A model generated the notes under the pieces. The model was not told the DNA's origin. It saw nothing but the letters and a program-made list of their open reading frames with translations, and searched no databases. The translations under genes and the position numbers were made by a program. From Atopobium sp. (lineage in GTDB: Bacteria > Actinomycetota > Coriobacteriia > Coriobacteriales > Atopobiaceae), in assembly GCA_022732885.1 (NCBI GenBank), contig JAIJTS010000010.1, forward strand, positions 1-62,584: DNA of 62,584 nt. Reading direction: 5' to 3'. Shown here piece after piece: positions 51,968-60,781 of this stretch. Within the stretch, counting starts at the first letter, position 1, and each line of letters starts with the position of its first letter.

Positions 51968-52375
51968 TTACTTCTTTTTAATAAAACTCTCTTTAATAAA
52001 ACGAGGGATCTGTGGGATTGCCATAAGTCCGTGCTTAAAAACAAACCAGAAGTTTGGAGAACGCACGAGTTTCTCCTCCCCTATATGGGTACGAATTGCC
52101 CTTAGCGTTGCCTTGTTGTCTCTTGTAGAAAACGAATAATTGCCATTACTTTTAGTAAAAACAGCAAAGCGAGAAATGCTTTTAGTACGCCCCATAACTG
52201 AGGCAGCCACATGATCTATCTGATCCCATGGAATCTGAATGTAATCTTCAGGATTTTTCTGGTTGTAAAACTCAAAAGCCTTATTGCCAATAAGAATATC
52301 GCCATAGGTAGCTAACCCATGAAATGACGTTGCTTTTGCGGTGAAGTCAACCGTGCTGTTTTGAGACTGAGCCAT
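51968..52375 (-). CDS. manO: DUF956 protein (ManO) of the mannose PTS operon
   Basis: 135 residues. It matches the small DUF956 proteins encoded last in mannose-family PTS operons: NSTVDFTAKATSFHGLATYGDILIG at the start, PWDQIDHVAASV, and a basic hydrophobic tail PRFIKESFIKKK. In lactic acid bacteria such proteins associate with the Man permease and can protect it from bacteriocins. A terminator-like hairpin just upstream separates it from manZ, so it may be expressed at a lower level or from its own promoter. Confidence 0.87.
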   Translation of the reverse strand: MAQSQNSTVDFTAKATSFHGLATYGDILIGNKAFEFYNQKNPEDYIQIPWDQIDHVAASVMGRTKSISRFAVFTKSNGNYSFSTRDNKATLRAIRTHIGEEKLVRSPNFWFVFKHGLMAIPQIPRFIKESFIKKK

Positions 52376-52385
52376 ACAATCCTTT

Positions 52386-52422
52386 CAAAAATGGGTCGCA
52401 CCCATTATAGAGCGCGACCCAT
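52386..52422 (-). terminator. Terminator between manZ and manO
   Basis: On the minus strand ATGGGTCGC (52414-52422) pairs perfectly with GCGACCCAT (52391-52399) over a 14-nt loop, followed by TTTT. The loop contains a perfect TATAAT, so the same DNA may be an internal promoter for manO. Confidence 0.72.
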
Positions 52423-52460
52423 ATTCGTGCGACTTTAGGTACTAGTTGTACCCCTGCTTA

Positions 52461-53378
52461 TTACATGAAGCCAAGAAGTCGACCAACAATACCAACAGCA
52501 AAGAGTGCCAAGATGATGATGATTGGAGAGACTTTTTTCTTAAGCAGTGAGCAGCAAAGTAGTGTCAGTCCAACAGCTGCAAGTCCAGGAATAAGTGAGT
52601 CAAGATTGGACTGAAGCGTAGTTACCTTCATTGGGTCAAGACCATTTGGTCCAAGAGTAGAGTAAAGCTTTAATGCTTGATGCACTCCTTCTACTCCTGA
52701 AGGAAGCTTTGTCCAGTCAATGTATGCTCCTGCCTGCTGTGGAATGGTAGAAACAACAGGTGTAAAGGCAATTGAAACCCAACGCTGTACCAAAGCACCA
52801 ATGATAAACATACCAAGAATAGAAGCGCCCTCAGTAATCTTGCCCAGCATACCACCAGAAAGATCGGAAGAAATTGAAGCTCCTGCCTGGTAGCCAAATT
52901 CCTGGGTGTACCACAGGAAGATAAGGCGGATAACATTCCACAGAACAAAGAAGAGAATTGGGCCAAGTGCAGAGCCACCAAGAGCAATAGATGCACCAAG
53001 TGCTCCAAGGATTGGACGGACGGTAAACCAGAAGACTGGATCGCCAACGCCGGCCAGAGGACCCATCATACCTACCTTGACACCCTGAATTGCAACGTCA
53101 TCAATAGGCTCACCGTTAGCGCGTCCCTCTTCAAGTGCAAGGGTGACACCCAAAACTGGTGCAGAAACATAAGGGTGAGTGTTATAGAACTCAAGATGAC
53201 GCTTAAGAGCGGCAATCTGATCCTCTTTGTTTGAATAAAGCTTTTTGATGGCTGGAATCATTGAGAATGCCCAACCACCGTTCTGCATACGCTCGTAGTT
53301 CCAAGAACCCTGAAGGAACTGATGACGAAGAGCAACAGACATACGGTCTTTCTTAGAAAGCTGAATCTTTTTCTCCAT
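52461..53378 (-). CDS. manZ: PTS mannose-family transporter subunit IID
   Basis: 305 residues. It begins IQLSKKDRMSVALRHQFLQGSWNYERMQNGGWAF, a strongly conserved IID start, then GPLAGVGDPVFWFTVRPILGALGAS and ends with membrane helices. With IIC it forms the membrane channel for mannose, glucose or related hexoses. The ATG at 53378 is chosen, since GAAGGAG is 10 bp upstream and the GTG at 53387 is too close to it. It is third in the operon. Confidence 0.95.
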   Translation of the reverse strand: MEKKIQLSKKDRMSVALRHQFLQGSWNYERMQNGGWAFSMIPAIKKLYSNKEDQIAALKRHLEFYNTHPYVSAPVLGVTLALEEGRANGEPIDDVAIQGVKVGMMGPLAGVGDPVFWFTVRPILGALGASIALGGSALGPILFFVLWNVIRLIFLWYTQEFGYQAGASISSDLSGGMLGKITEGASILGMFIIGALVQRWVSIAFTPVVSTIPQQAGAYIDWTKLPSGVEGVHQALKLYSTLGPNGLDPMKVTTLQSNLDSLIPGLAAVGLTLLCCSLLKKKVSPIIIILALFAVGIVGRLLGFM

Positions 53379-53399
53379 TAGTTTCACACTCCTTCAGAA

Positions 53400-54215
53400 T
53401 TAATAGTTGTCGATAATATCGCCGAGTGGATCGCCAGATCCACCGCCTGTGCCGCCACCCTGCTTAGCAAGGTCTTTAAGACCAAGATAAATAATTGCAA
53501 GGCAAACGCCAATAACACCAAGAGCAATAAGGGTGAGCTGATTAATAGCTGCAAAAACAAAACCAAGTGCAAAGAATGGCCAAACCTCACGAGTAGCCAT
53601 CATATTGATAACCATTGCATAACCAACAGCAGCAACCATACCGCCGCCAACTGCCATACCGCCAGTGAGCCACTTTGGCATTGCATTTAGGACTTCAGTA
53701 ACAATAGCTGGGTCAATAAAGCAAAGAGCGGCTGCAGGAACAGCAATACGTGCACCCTGCATAAAAATGGCTACAACGTGCCAACGCTCGATTGCAGCAA
53801 AATCGCCCTTCTCGGCAGCTGCATCCATTGCGTGGACAATACCAGTTGCAATAGTACGAGCAATCATGGTGAGGAACAAACCTGCTACGGACAGAGGAAT
53901 TGCAAGTGCAATAGACGTGTTAATAGCAGCAGTAGTATCAGTATCTCCACCATTAAGTGCCAAAACCATGATAATTGCAGATGCAACAGATGCTAAAGCT
54001 GCATCTGGTGCAACCGCAGCACCGATATTTGCCCAACCAAGAGCAATCATCTGTAGAGAACCACCAAGGATAATTCCCTCGGCAGGGTGACCAGTCACAA
54101 GGCCAATCAATGAACAAGCAACCAAGGGCTGGTGGAACTCCCACTGGTCAAGAATACCTTCCATACCAGCAAGAAGGGCAACAATTACGACAAGCAGTAT
54201 TGTGATAGGTGTCAT
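53400..54215 (-). CDS. manY: PTS mannose-family transporter subunit IIC
   Basis: 271 residues, mostly hydrophobic. Characteristic IIC parts are GMEGILDQWEFHQPLVACSLIGLVTGHPAEGIILGGSLQMIALGW and the AAVAPDAALASV stretch. The tail is glycine-rich and soluble. It forms the sugar channel with IID. AGGAGG lies before the ATG, and manX is 16 bp upstream. Confidence 0.95.
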   Translation of the reverse strand: MTPITILLVVIVALLAGMEGILDQWEFHQPLVACSLIGLVTGHPAEGIILGGSLQMIALGWANIGAAVAPDAALASVASAIIMVLALNGGDTDTTAAINTSIALAIPLSVAGLFLTMIARTIATGIVHAMDAAAEKGDFAAIERWHVVAIFMQGARIAVPAAALCFIDPAIVTEVLNAMPKWLTGGMAVGGGMVAAVGYAMVINMMATREVWPFFALGFVFAAINQLTLIALGVIGVCLAIIYLGLKDLAKQGGGTGGGSGDPLGDIIDNY

Positions 54216-54231
54216 TTCTACCTCCTTCTAG

Positions 54232-55230
54232 TTACTTACGATTAGCAAGCTCGGACTTAGCTTTTTTAAGCATTGCATCAAAATTCTCTGCATTATCTGC
54301 AGGAACCTTACGTACATCAAACTCTGTACCGCACTCACGGATAGCCTCAAGAGTCTTTACGTCGTCTTCGTCCATTGCAACTGCGTTGGTAACAACAACT
54401 TTGCCAACAGAGTGAGCTATAGAACCAAGATTGGCTTTCTTGATTTCTACTCCACCTTCAATGGCACGAAGCATATCCTGAGGAGTCTCAAACAAAAGCA
54501 TTGCCTTAGTATTACCAAAACGGGTATCGTGAGCAATCTCAATAATCTTTTTAATAGGAACAACGTGAACATGTACTCCAGGAGGAGCTGCCTGAACAAT
54601 CATGGTCTTACGGAGTTCATCTTGAGCTACGCCATCAGAGCAGACAATAATGCGGTCTGGCTTGGTTGTCTTTGTCCAAGTAGTGGCAACTTGTCCATGT
54701 AAAAGGCGGGTATCAATACGTGCAAGAACAATCTTAAGTTTGCCGTCGCCAATAACGGTACCTGCAGGAATTGTTCCCTGAGGTGCTGCGGTAGCAGAAA
54801 CATCAGTAGGAGTTGCCTCTTGTGGCTCAAGCTCTTCTGGCTTAATCTTTACGCCCATACGAGCCTCAGAGAAAATCTCTTTTGCTACCTCAGAGGCAGA
54901 GTCTACGCCAAGGCGAGAACCATATGCTGCAATAAGCATGGGGAGGTTAAGACCAGTAACGGCAACCCAATCCTCTTTACCTTCTTCCTCAAGCACACGA
55001 GAAATCTGGTTAAAGGGGGTGCCACCCCATAGGTCAACCAAGAACAAGATGTGCTCTTGATCTTGAAGCGTGGTAATTGCGTCAAGAATCTTCTGATGCA
55101 GATCATCTGGACCCATATCAGGGGTAAGCGTTACAGCTACAACGCCTTCCTGTGGGCCAAAAATCATGCTGCCAGAATCTTTAATGCCCTCGGCAAATTT
55201 ACCATGGCTGGCTAGAACGATACTAACCAC
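54232..55230 (-). CDS. manX: PTS mannose-family fused IIAB subunit
   Basis: 332 residues. The IIA domain (1-130) has its phosphohistidine in VLASHGKFAEG, and LVDLWGGTPFNQ. A Thr/Ala/Pro-rich linker (about 140-170) joins the IIB domain, whose phosphohistidine is in RIDTRLLHGQVATTW. It passes phosphate from HPr to the sugar. The start is GTG 55230 behind AAGGAGG; the longer frame upstream has no support. A 254-bp upstream region should hold the promoter, but no sigma-54 or clear sigma-70 elements were found. Confidence 0.95.
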   Translation of the reverse strand: MVSIVLASHGKFAEGIKDSGSMIFGPQEGVVAVTLTPDMGPDDLHQKILDAITTLQDQEHILFLVDLWGGTPFNQISRVLEEEGKEDWVAVTGLNLPMLIAAYGSRLGVDSASEVAKEIFSEARMGVKIKPEELEPQEATPTDVSATAAPQGTIPAGTVIGDGKLKIVLARIDTRLLHGQVATTWTKTTKPDRIIVCSDGVAQDELRKTMIVQAAPPGVHVHVVPIKKIIEIAHDTRFGNTKAMLLFETPQDMLRAIEGGVEIKKANLGSIAHSVGKVVVTNAVAMDEDDVKTLEAIRECGTEFDVRKVPADNAENFDAMLKKAKSELANRK

Positions 55231-55430
55231 TTCTACCTCCTTCTTTTCCACCTTATAGAACAAATAAACAGTAAACATAACAATGAAGATAACATTTACT
55301 TTTTCAAATTCTATTACATATGCCTAACAGTTGTCCCATTAACCTACGTCTTTTTTAAAATTTTTTGGGTTTTACAAGCTATTGGTTTTACAAGAAAAAA
55401 TCTCATCACTCTGAGATAAAAAATACAAAA

Positions 55431-55459
55431 ACGGCCAGAAACTCAAAGCTTCTGGCCGT
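55431..55459 (-). terminator. Rho-independent terminator after pepP
   Basis: ACGGCCAGAA and TTCTGGCCGT (10 bp, perfect) surround a 9-nt loop. On the minus strand the second arm runs into TTTTTG. It ends the alaS-to-pepP gene string before the man operon. Confidence 0.93.
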
Positions 55460-55484
55460 AAAATTTTTTGTATATCGTAGCTAC

Positions 55485-56609
55485 TTAGCAGCCAACAGAA
55501 ACAAGGTCATGTGTGGACTGAGTAAAGACATCGTAGCCGTCCTCAGTAACAACACCAAAGTCCTCAAGGCGGATACCAAACTTACCAGGCAGGTAAATGC
55601 CAGGCTCGTCAGTAACAACAGAACCTGCTGCAATAACCTTGTTCCAACGAGGGTTGAAGAATGGGCGCTCGTGAATCTCAACGCCAACACCATGACCAAG
55701 GCCATGACCAAAGTACTCGCCGTAACCAGCCTCAGTAATAACCTTAACAGCAAGGTTATGGATATCAGAGCCAATAACACCTGCATGGACAGCTGCAGCA
55801 CAAGTCTCATTTGCCTTGCGAACAACATCAAAAACGTGCTGCTGCTCCTCGGAAGGTGCACCAACAACAACAGTACGGGTCATATCTGAATGGTAATCAA
55901 GATAGCCTGCGCCGTAGTCCATAGCAATCATGTCGCCTGTCTGAATCACACGCTCACCTGGCTGGGCATGAGGATTAGCGCCGTTAGGACCAGAAGCAAT
56001 GATTGAATCAAAGGACAGAGCGTCTGCGCCGTTAGAGAGCATATAATTTTCAAGCTCTGCACGAACCTGCTGCTCAGTAAGACCTGGCTTAATGTACTCG
56101 CAAATATGAAGGAAGGCCTTATCGGTAATTGACTGAGCATGCTTCATGAGCTCAATCTCGGCAGGGTCTTTAACAATACGCAGCTCAGCAATATCGCCAT
56201 GCATACGTGGAAGCAAAGCGGCAATTGAATGATCGCGCAACGCCTGCTCCAGGCCATCAAAGAATGCAAGGTCAACGGTGTCTTCAATAGCTACCACGCG
56301 AGCATGAGCCTTTGCAATATGTGCTGCAACCCACTCAGTAGGTGTAATAGCTTCCTGATCAAACTTCCATGGGGAGTCAGCACCAAGACGCTCCAAGAAC
56401 GTATTGTAGTAACGAGAATCAGTGTGTAAGAACAGCTCATCCTGCGTGATAAAAGCAGTATGTGCCAACTCAAAGTCAAAGGTACGCTCAGCATCAGTCA
56501 ACCAACGAAGGTCTGGGTTGTGACGTAGAACAACAGCGTCATAACCTCTCTGAGCCATTACCTCGCGAAAGCGCGCAACGCGCTTTGCAGCTGCCTGTAA
56601 ATCTGCCAT
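55485..56609 (-). CDS. M24 family Xaa-Pro peptidase
   Basis: 374 residues. An N-terminal creatinase-like domain (about 1-130) precedes the pita-bread catalytic domain. The metal ligands are present: DYGAGYLDYHSDMTRTVV with two aspartates, GHGLGHGVGVEIHE with the histidine, TDEPGIYLPG with the first glutamate and GIRLEDFGVV with the second. It cleaves Xaa-Pro dipeptides or N-terminal residues before proline. ATG 56609 is behind GAAGGG; the 43 codons upstream in frame overlap aroB and are rejected. It is usually followed by efp, which suits a link to proline-rich protein synthesis. Confidence 0.94.
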   Translation of the reverse strand: MADLQAAAKRVARFREVMAQRGYDAVVLRHNPDLRWLTDAERTFDFELAHTAFITQDELFLHTDSRYYNTFLERLGADSPWKFDQEAITPTEWVAAHIAKAHARVVAIEDTVDLAFFDGLEQALRDHSIAALLPRMHGDIAELRIVKDPAEIELMKHAQSITDKAFLHICEYIKPGLTEQQVRAELENYMLSNGADALSFDSIIASGPNGANPHAQPGERVIQTGDMIAMDYGAGYLDYHSDMTRTVVVGAPSEEQQHVFDVVRKANETCAAAVHAGVIGSDIHNLAVKVITEAGYGEYFGHGLGHGVGVEIHERPFFNPRWNKVIAAGSVVTDEPGIYLPGKFGIRLEDFGVVTEDGYDVFTQSTHDLVSVGC

Positions 56610-56700
56610 TTCAAATCCCTTCTCGAGATGTTTACAACAAATAACTACACCTAGTAAAGCCACCTCACAAACGAGGTTTCTTGGTGCTAGATGCGGTACC

Positions 56701-57837
56701 TTAATGCGAAGCGTGCGCCTCACACCAAGCACGGGCATGTTCGGCGAGAAGTTCCTCGTCGACTGAAGCTAATCTTACCCTTCCAATAGACATTGGAAGC
56801 GGCATCATAAAACGATTAGTAGAACGGAAACATTCTTGTTTGAGCGCTTCGATAAGCTGCTCGGCAGTGATATCACAAGATACAAAACCAATATTCAAGC
56901 GCTCAAGAATCTCATCTTGAGCAAGCATGTCGTCAAAAGAAAGTGAATCTTTAGCTACTGCAATTCTTGCCGAAAAACGAAGCGCGTCTGCATAAAGAGC
57001 AGAAAGAGGTTGATTAGCTGGGATAAGAGAACGAAGTGCCTCTACAAAAACCCAACCATAAGGAACAGACTGCTGGATAGCAATGGCGGAAGAATCAGAG
57101 AGACGGCCACGAGTCTTGGTAGATTCTGCCAGTTGCTCGGCAACAATATCAGCAATTCCGGCGGAAAGGTTGTCTGCTCTATCCCAAATACGGCCGAACT
57201 CGGCCTCATTATCAGACATAGCAGTTGCAACCATGCACACCTGAGCTACCTTAGCGTTGTCATCACAGAGATCCATAACCTCAAGATCTGCAAAGCAAAA
57301 ACAAGCACAAGGTTTAGTGGTAACAAGACGCTGATGCTCAGCATCTGTATCAAGCGCGCGAGGGGTAATTGACGAAACAATAACTGCTGCTAAATCCAAA
57401 GGAACGGTTGCAAGAGAGACTCCCCCGCACCACTTGTTTGCCACATGGTTTGCAAGAGAAATAACTCCCGAATGACCTACGGCAACTACCAAATCATCGG
57501 CGGTAAGGTGCATTTCTGCCAAAGAAGACAGGATCTGTGCCTCTGTTGCCACGGTAGTTGCTGAGTTGCCATCCTCTACTTCTATGCTTGTAACGAGAAA
57601 ACCAATGGTAGTGAGGTCCCTGCGAAGAAGTTCAACAAGATCTTTGTCTGCCTGATTACTTGTCAGAAAAGCACAGCGATGAGGTCTACCTACTGCAGTC
57701 CTCAACTCAGTGCCAAAGTTTGAAAGAACGCCAGCACCAGAACGAAGTGCAATAGAGCCACCAGGAATAGAAACCCACTGTTTAATCTGTACAGGTGGCA
57801 ATTCCTCTTCATGCTCATTTTGGACATTGTCACTCAT
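56701..57837 (-). CDS. Degenerate AroB (3-dehydroquinate synthase-like) protein
   Basis: 378 residues, the length and position expected for AroB after aroK, and weakly alignable along its length. The ADP-binding GGGVxGDLAGF reads VGHSGVISLANH. The PTTLLAxxDSxVGGK loop reads VPLDLAAVIVSSITPRAL. The GKN and AE motifs and the zinc histidines of NFGHTxGHA and HGExVAxG have no counterparts. The zinc site (E, H, H) and catalytic lysines therefore appear lost, although the ORF is uninterrupted. Shikimate synthesis at this step is unlikely from this gene alone. It could be a repurposed homologue. ATG 57837 overlaps the aroK stop. Identity by motif is weak; context carries the call. Confidence 0.6.
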   Translation of the reverse strand: MSDNVQNEHEEELPPVQIKQWVSIPGGSIALRSGAGVLSNFGTELRTAVGRPHRCAFLTSNQADKDLVELLRRDLTTIGFLVTSIEVEDGNSATTVATEAQILSSLAEMHLTADDLVVAVGHSGVISLANHVANKWCGGVSLATVPLDLAAVIVSSITPRALDTDAEHQRLVTTKPCACFCFADLEVMDLCDDNAKVAQVCMVATAMSDNEAEFGRIWDRADNLSAGIADIVAEQLAESTKTRGRLSDSSAIAIQQSVPYGWVFVEALRSLIPANQPLSALYADALRFSARIAVAKDSLSFDDMLAQDEILERLNIGFVSCDITAEQLIEALKQECFRSTNRFMMPLPMSIGRVRLASVDEELLAEHARAWCEAHASH

Positions 57838-58382
57838 AGAAGACCTCTTTCCCAAAGCAGCTTGCCAGAATCAATAGCTACCTGCTCAAACGTTTTCTCA
57901 CGTATATCAATAGTAATGTCAGCAGCGGCCTCATAACGTGGACGTAAACGCCTATAGAGCTGAGTTGCGTTTTCAAAACTTCCTAAATCAGGACGTCTAT
58001 CAGTACGCTGAATCTGACGAAGTGAGTCAGAAAGATCGCCGTCGAGAAACACGATGACTCCCATCTCACGCATAAGTGCAAGATTGATGTCCTTCTCGAC
58101 AATTCCCCCGCCGCAGCTTACAAGCAGTGACTTCTTAGACTTGAGGGTTAGCAAAACCTCAGTTTCTGCCTCTCTAAAAAGCTCCTCACCGTCATCTTCG
58201 TAGATTTCTGCCAGCGATTTACCTGCTATACGTTCTGCTAAGCGGTCAGTGTCTACATAGCGACGATGAAATAGCTCGCCTAAATTACGCGCAAGCGTAG
58301 ACTTTCCGGCACCCAGAAAGCCTACAAAAAAGATATGATCACAGCCCTCATGTACGACGTATCTAGAATCGCGAAACTCCAT
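57834..58382 (-). CDS. aroK: Shikimate kinase
   Basis: 182 residues. Walker A is FVGFLGAGKSTLARNLG near residue 23. The shikimate-binding aspartate is in YVDTDRLAE, with an arginine in EELFREAETEVL and the glycine motif SCGGGIVE. The lid holds QRTDRRPDLG and YRRLRPRYEAAAD closes the site. It phosphorylates shikimate with ATP, and all key residues are present, unlike in the AroB-like neighbour. The start is ATG 58382 behind GGAGGAG; a longer frame exists upstream. Confidence 0.92.
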   Translation of the reverse strand: MEFRDSRYVVHEGCDHIFFVGFLGAGKSTLARNLGELFHRRYVDTDRLAERIAGKSLAEIYEDDGEELFREAETEVLLTLKSKKSLLVSCGGGIVEKDINLALMREMGVIVFLDGDLSDSLRQIQRTDRRPDLGSFENATQLYRRLRPRYEAAADITIDIREKTFEQVAIDSGKLLWERGLL

Positions 58383-58445
58383 ACTCCTCCAGCCTTTCAA
58401 GATGATTCTATCATCGAGTTGGAGCAAGTAAACTAAAGCCGTCTT

Positions 58446-58943
58446 TTATGACGTAAAAGTTACATTTTTTAAAATGCGGCGCTCTACGTGACGAATGATA
58501 TTGGTGTACCAAAGGTCTTCAGTAGACTGAGGCTTTACCAAAATGGTTGAAATACCAGCCAAATTACCTGCGATTACATCGGTAAAAATCTGATCTCCCA
58601 CCATCACGGTTTGCTCTTTAGTTGCCGAGAAACGCTTCATAGCAGCAAGTAATGCGCGAGGGAGCGGCTTGCATGCAAAGCCTTCTCCTTCAATTCCCAG
58701 CTCATGAGCGCTGCGCTGGACCTCATCAAAATGAATGTTGTTGGAGATAAGACAAAGCATAAGCCCAGCTGCATGAGCTTTCTTAAACCATTCAAATACC
58801 TGTGGTGGCGCAACTTTAGTATCACGAGGCACACAGGTATTATCGCGATCTAGAAGTACCAGTTTAATCCCCTGCTGAACAAGATCTTCTACAGAGACAT
58901 ACTCAACAGCAGAAACGTATTGTGTTGCTTTAATCAGACTCAT
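58446..58943 (-). CDS. YqeG-type HAD superfamily phosphatase
   Basis: 165 residues. Motif I is KLVLLDRDNTCVP, motif II-III LCLISNN and KPLPRALL, and the last VMVGDQIFTDVIAGNLAG. This is the YqeG/Rv-type subfamily (phosphatidylglycerolphosphatase-like in some species). The usual second aspartate of the DxDNTL motif is conserved, so phosphatase chemistry is plausible. It is often near aroK/aroE in Gram-positives. The ATG at 58943 lies 11 bp after mltG. Confidence 0.9.
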   Translation of the reverse strand: MSLIKATQYVSAVEYVSVEDLVQQGIKLVLLDRDNTCVPRDTKVAPPQVFEWFKKAHAAGLMLCLISNNIHFDEVQRSAHELGIEGEGFACKPLPRALLAAMKRFSATKEQTVMVGDQIFTDVIAGNLAGISTILVKPQSTEDLWYTNIIRHVERRILKNVTFTS

Positions 58944-58954
58944 TCCACTACCAA

Positions 58955-60355
58955 CTACTGCTTACTTGAAGCATCATGTTCACGTGCGTTTTCTATAGCT
59001 TGTTGATGCTCGTCATACGTTTCAGAGAATACGTGCTCATCTGAAGTGATCCAGAAGTAATAATAATTAGTTGCCGCAGGATCCATTGCCGCCTTAATAG
59101 AGGCGTACCCTGGAGAACAAATAGGTGTAGGGGTTAAACCCTTAAACGCATACGTGTTGTACGGATCGCTTGTCATTGAGCTTAGCTCTTCAGCAGTAGC
59201 TTCCCTACCCAAAGAATAAGCTAGAGTAGCATCGCTTTGCAGATACATATCATCATAGAGGCGGTTATAGAAAACAGATGCAACCTTAGGTCGATCCTCA
59301 TCAGTCAGGGCTTCTCGCTCAATAATAGATGCCATGATGATGATTTGCTCGTTAGTAAGATTCAAGTTGTAACGTTTATTAAGCGTAATACGGGCAGCGT
59401 CAAGATTAAGATTAGCCGTCTCTGTCTTAAACTGATCCAGCATGGCACGGATGACGGTATCGGCCGTTACGTTACTTTCTGTAAAGGTATACGTCTTAGG
59501 GAACAAATAACCTTCAAGAGAATCGTTAGCATCTACTGCACCAGCAAGGAATGGATAATCGGCAACATAATTAGATGCTTTTGCCTGCTTTAAGAAATCA
59601 TCGCGAGAAATGCCAAAGTATTTTTGCACTAAATCTGCAACCTGAGAAACAGTATAACCTTCTGGCACAACAAAGCCACTACCAGGAGCATTAGGACCAG
59701 AAATAAGAAGGTTCACTATGTCTGCAGGCTTGGCACCAGTGGTAATAACATAAATACCACTCTTTATTTTTTGCTCAGCATCCTGACGCTTAACCTGGTT
59801 TAAAAACTCGCTCTTTGTGGCAATAATCTTGTTTTCAAAAAGAATTTTTGCAACTGCCTGCGCACCAGCGCCATCTGGAATAGTAACAGTAACTTGCTGA
59901 CCGGCAGTTATTTCTTGAGAATCAGAATTAGCACGAGTGAGTTCTGGAAGTGCTACTTTCCATACAAAAATGCCAAGAACAGAAACCATAGCAAAAGCAA
60001 TAAGCGCAGCAAAAATACGAGAACGCTTTGAAGCCTTCTTATCTCTATGCTTTACCTGCTTATTTTTTGCCTTGTGTGTAACTTGAGCACTTCTCGAAGA
60101 AAGCTTTCCACCAGTAAGAGCAGGAAGCGACCCTGTAGCCTCAGTGGACGGCTGTTGAAGTGTTTCTTGCAAGTCAGCACTATAGTGAGATGCGCCTTGT
60201 TGAGGCTGCTCCTGCTGAGTTTGCCCTTGTTGAGGCTGCTCCTGTTGAGGCTGCTCCTGTTGAGCCTGCTCTTCCTGAGCCTGTCCTTCTGGTACAGGAG
60301 AAGAAAAATGTGCGCCCTGACGACGCGGAGAAGAACCGTTAGATAAGGTGGGCAT
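58955..60355 (-). CDS. mltG: Endolytic murein transglycosylase MltG
   Basis: 466 residues. A low-complexity, Gln/Glu/Pro-rich cytoplasmic part (1-60) contains a 15-bp tandem repeat. It is followed by a basic stretch, a membrane helix near 112-132 and the exterior LysM-like and YceG domains. The catalytic glutamate lies in IMASIIEREALTDEDRPKVASVFYNRL, and the late substrate groove is LQSDATLAYSLG. MltG cuts nascent glycan strands and sets their length. It sits between ruvX and yqeG, with its ATG adjoining the ruvX stop. Confidence 0.94.
   Translation of the reverse strand: MPTLSNGSSPRRQGAHFSSPVPEGQAQEEQAQQEQPQQEQPQQGQTQQEQPQQGASHYSADLQETLQQPSTEATGSLPALTGGKLSSRSAQVTHKAKNKQVKHRDKKASKRSRIFAALIAFAMVSVLGIFVWKVALPELTRANSDSQEITAGQQVTVTIPDGAGAQAVAKILFENKIIATKSEFLNQVKRQDAEQKIKSGIYVITTGAKPADIVNLLISGPNAPGSGFVVPEGYTVSQVADLVQKYFGISRDDFLKQAKASNYVADYPFLAGAVDANDSLEGYLFPKTYTFTESNVTADTVIRAMLDQFKTETANLNLDAARITLNKRYNLNLTNEQIIIMASIIEREALTDEDRPKVASVFYNRLYDDMYLQSDATLAYSLGREATAEELSSMTSDPYNTYAFKGLTPTPICSPGYASIKAAMDPAATNYYYFWITSDEHVFSETYDEHQQAIENAREHDASSKQ
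60200..60289. repeat. Six 15-bp tandem repeats within mltG
   Basis: The unit TTGAGGCTGCTCCTG recurs with small changes at 60200, 60230 and 60245, and degenerate units lie between and after (60215, 60260, 60275). It encodes a Gln-Glu-Gln-Pro-like pentapeptide repeat in the cytoplasmic tail. Copy number may vary between strains without shifting the frame. Confidence 0.85.
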
Positions 60356-60778
60356 TTAGTCTCCCTTATGTGTTTGCACATCAAGCCACGATTGCAAAAA
60401 GAGCGATGCAGCAATCATGTCAACTTTTCCACGCATGGCTTTCTCAGACAAACCTTGCGCACGTAAAATCTTCTTGGCTTCAGCCGAAGATAATCTTTCA
60501 TCAGTAAATTCTAATGGAAGTTGGCAGTTCTTCGCAATTTCCTCAGCTTGAGCAATAATTTTTTGGGCCTGTGGTCCATCTTCGCCAGCAAGTGTCTTAG
60601 GACGGCCACACAGAAGGAGTTCTGGCTCCCAATCTTCAAGTACCGCTTTAAACGTACGTGCATGAGAGAGCACCTCTTGTGCAGGTAACACGCAAACAGG
60701 TGACGCAATAGCACCATCGGGGTCACTTACAGCAACCCCGATGCGAACTTCACCGATATCTAGAGCTAAAACGCGCAA
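60356..60778 (-). CDS. ruvX: RuvX/YqgF family RNase H-fold nuclease
   Basis: 140 residues, normal for the family. The acidic RNase H-like site has VLALDIGEVRIGVAVSD, ELLLCGRPKTLAGEDGPQAQ, FTDERLSSAEA and a late VDMIAASLFLQSWLD. In bacteria it is linked to 16S rRNA 5'-end maturation or Holliday junction processing. It starts at TTG 60778, 3 bp after the alaS stop. Cotranscription with alaS and mltG is standard. Confidence 0.93.
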   Translation of the reverse strand: MRVLALDIGEVRIGVAVSDPDGAIASPVCVLPAQEVLSHARTFKAVLEDWEPELLLCGRPKTLAGEDGPQAQKIIAQAEEIAKNCQLPLEFTDERLSSAEAKKILRAQGLSEKAMRGKVDMIAASLFLQSWLDVQTHKGD

Positions 60779-60781
60779 ACG

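Noticed and set aside
55231..55430. Sigma-54 promoter or cre site for the man operon
   Set aside because: No TGGCAC-n5-TTGC element and no convincing catabolite-response palindrome; the region is simply AT-rich.
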